The position numbers and the translations under genes are program-made. A model generated the notes under the pieces. It was not told the DNA's origin. It made no database searches and worked only from the letters and a program-made list of their open reading frames with translations. DNA of 6,178 nt from an uncultured Neomegalonema sp. (lineage in GTDB: Bacteria > Pseudomonadota > Alphaproteobacteria > Rhodobacterales > Rhodobacteraceae), in assembly GCA_937944035.1 (NCBI GenBank), contig CALDZQ010000214.1:1-6178 (forward strand), given 5' to 3'. Shown piece after piece: positions 5,571 to 6,178 of this stretch (position 1 is the first letter of the stretch; every line of letters begins with the position of its first letter).

Positions 5571-6178
5571 ATGGATTTTCAGCTTTGGCTTGCATTTGTG
5601 GCGGCCTCTACGGCGTTGTTGATGATCCCCGGCCCGACCGTGTTGCTTGTTCTCAGCTATGCGCTCAGTCAGGGGCGCGGGGTGGCGTTGGCCACGGTTG
5701 CCGGAGTCGCGTTGGGCGACCTCATTGCCATGACCGCCTCGCTTGCGGGATTGGGCGCGTTGGTGTTGGCCTCGGCGGGGCTGTTCACGGCGTTGAAGTG
5801 GATCGGGGCGGCGTATCTGATCTATCTCGGTATCAGGATGCTGCGCGGGGCATCGTCGGCGCAGTTGGGCGCAATAGGCAGTGCGGAGGCGGTATCGGCG
5901 CGGGCGGTGTTCGGCCATGCGACGGCGGTGACGGCGTTGAATCCGAAATCCATCGTCTTTTTCATCGCCTTCGTCCCGCAATTCATCGATCCTTCCCGCG
6001 CGCTGATGCCCCAGTTCTCGGTCTTGGTGACGACTTTAGTGGCTCTCGCGGCGGTTAACGCGCTGGCCTATGCGCTTCTGGCTGATAAAATGCGCGCGCG
6101 CATTGCCCGCCCGTCCGTGCTGGCATGGCTCACCCGCTTCGGCGGCGGCGCGTTGATAGCGATGGGCGTGGCAACGGC
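5571..6178 (+). CDS. LysE/RhtB-family amino-acid exporter (3' end cut by the window edge)
   Basis: An open frame from ATG 5571 to the window edge encodes 202 residues. The family is usually about 205-210 long, so only the last few residues are missing. It is a multi-pass inner-membrane protein. TM1 is about 4-30 with the family motif MIPGPTVLLVLSYALSQG (PGP at 20-22). Further hydrophobic spans lie at about 38-67, 70-91, 113-138 (with the conserved TALNPKSIVFF, 121-131), 148-171 and from about 190. Members of this family export amino acids such as lysine, homoserine or threonine by proton exchange, but the substrate cannot be read from sequence. G+C returns to about 63% here. GGG at 5561-5563 is a weak ribosome binding site. 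A longer ORF in another frame (5498-6058) is its shadow. The gene has the same direction as the repeat protein, 86 bases downstream, but the composition shift argues against an old operon. Confidence 0.92.
   Translation, partial: MDFQLWLAFVAASTALLMIPGPTVLLVLSYALSQGRGVALATVAGVALGDLIAMTASLAGLGALVLASAGLFTALKWIGAAYLIYLGIRMLRGASSAQLGAIGSAEAVSARAVFGHATAVTALNPKSIVFFIAFVPQFIDPSRALMPQFSVLVTTLVALAAVNALAYALLADKMRARIARPSVLAWLTRFGGGALIAMGVAT

Noticed and set aside
5498..6058. 186-codon plus-strand ORF
   Set aside because: It is out of frame with the LysE-family exporter, whose frame shows the PGP and NPK motifs and stays open to the window edge. The product is Gly/Arg-rich without a domain.

Overview
The window is G+C-rich, mostly compact coding DNA that looks chromosomal and alphaproteobacterial. 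This rests on the MoxR-type ATPase and the conserved hypothetical protein, whose sequences match what I know from Alphaproteobacteria, and on the third-position G/C bias. I cannot place the genus. No rRNA, tRNA, CRISPR array, integrase or transposase is visible.

Layout. Bases 1-78 hold no assignable gene but contain a perfect 19-bp hairpin, directly after the stop codon of a minus-strand conserved hypothetical gene (79-744). Bases 745-1042 are a divergent intergenic region with a nested, imperfect inverted repeat of about 89 bp and a small ORF with a good ribosome binding site. A MoxR-family AAA+ ATPase follows (1043-1882, +). Next come two 40-bp-spaced direct repeats, each able to fold, and a terminator hairpin. 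A convergent minus-strand gene (2003-3175) encodes a TPR lipoprotein with a long acidic, lysine-free tail. Divergent from it is a dimethylargininase (ddaH, 3364-4152, +), which overlaps the convergent sfsA (4147-4869, -) by 6 bp. An A+T-rich island (about 4930-5560) carries a small secreted protein with three 16-residue repeats (5062-5484, +). It has its own promoter and ribosome binding site. The window ends inside a LysE/RhtB-family exporter gene (5571 to the edge, +).

Functional logic. The genes do not form one pathway. DDAH hydrolyses methylated arginines to citrulline, and the LysE-family exporter could move amino acids, but the two are about 1.4 kb apart and separated by genes of other function and strand, so I do not claim a link. 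MoxR ATPases normally work with a VWA-domain protein. None is encoded next to this one, so its partner must be elsewhere or absent. The most unusual items are the low-G+C repeat-bearing secreted protein, the nested inverted repeat at 747-835 and the acidic-tailed lipoprotein. I did not find a convincing multi-gene novel system.
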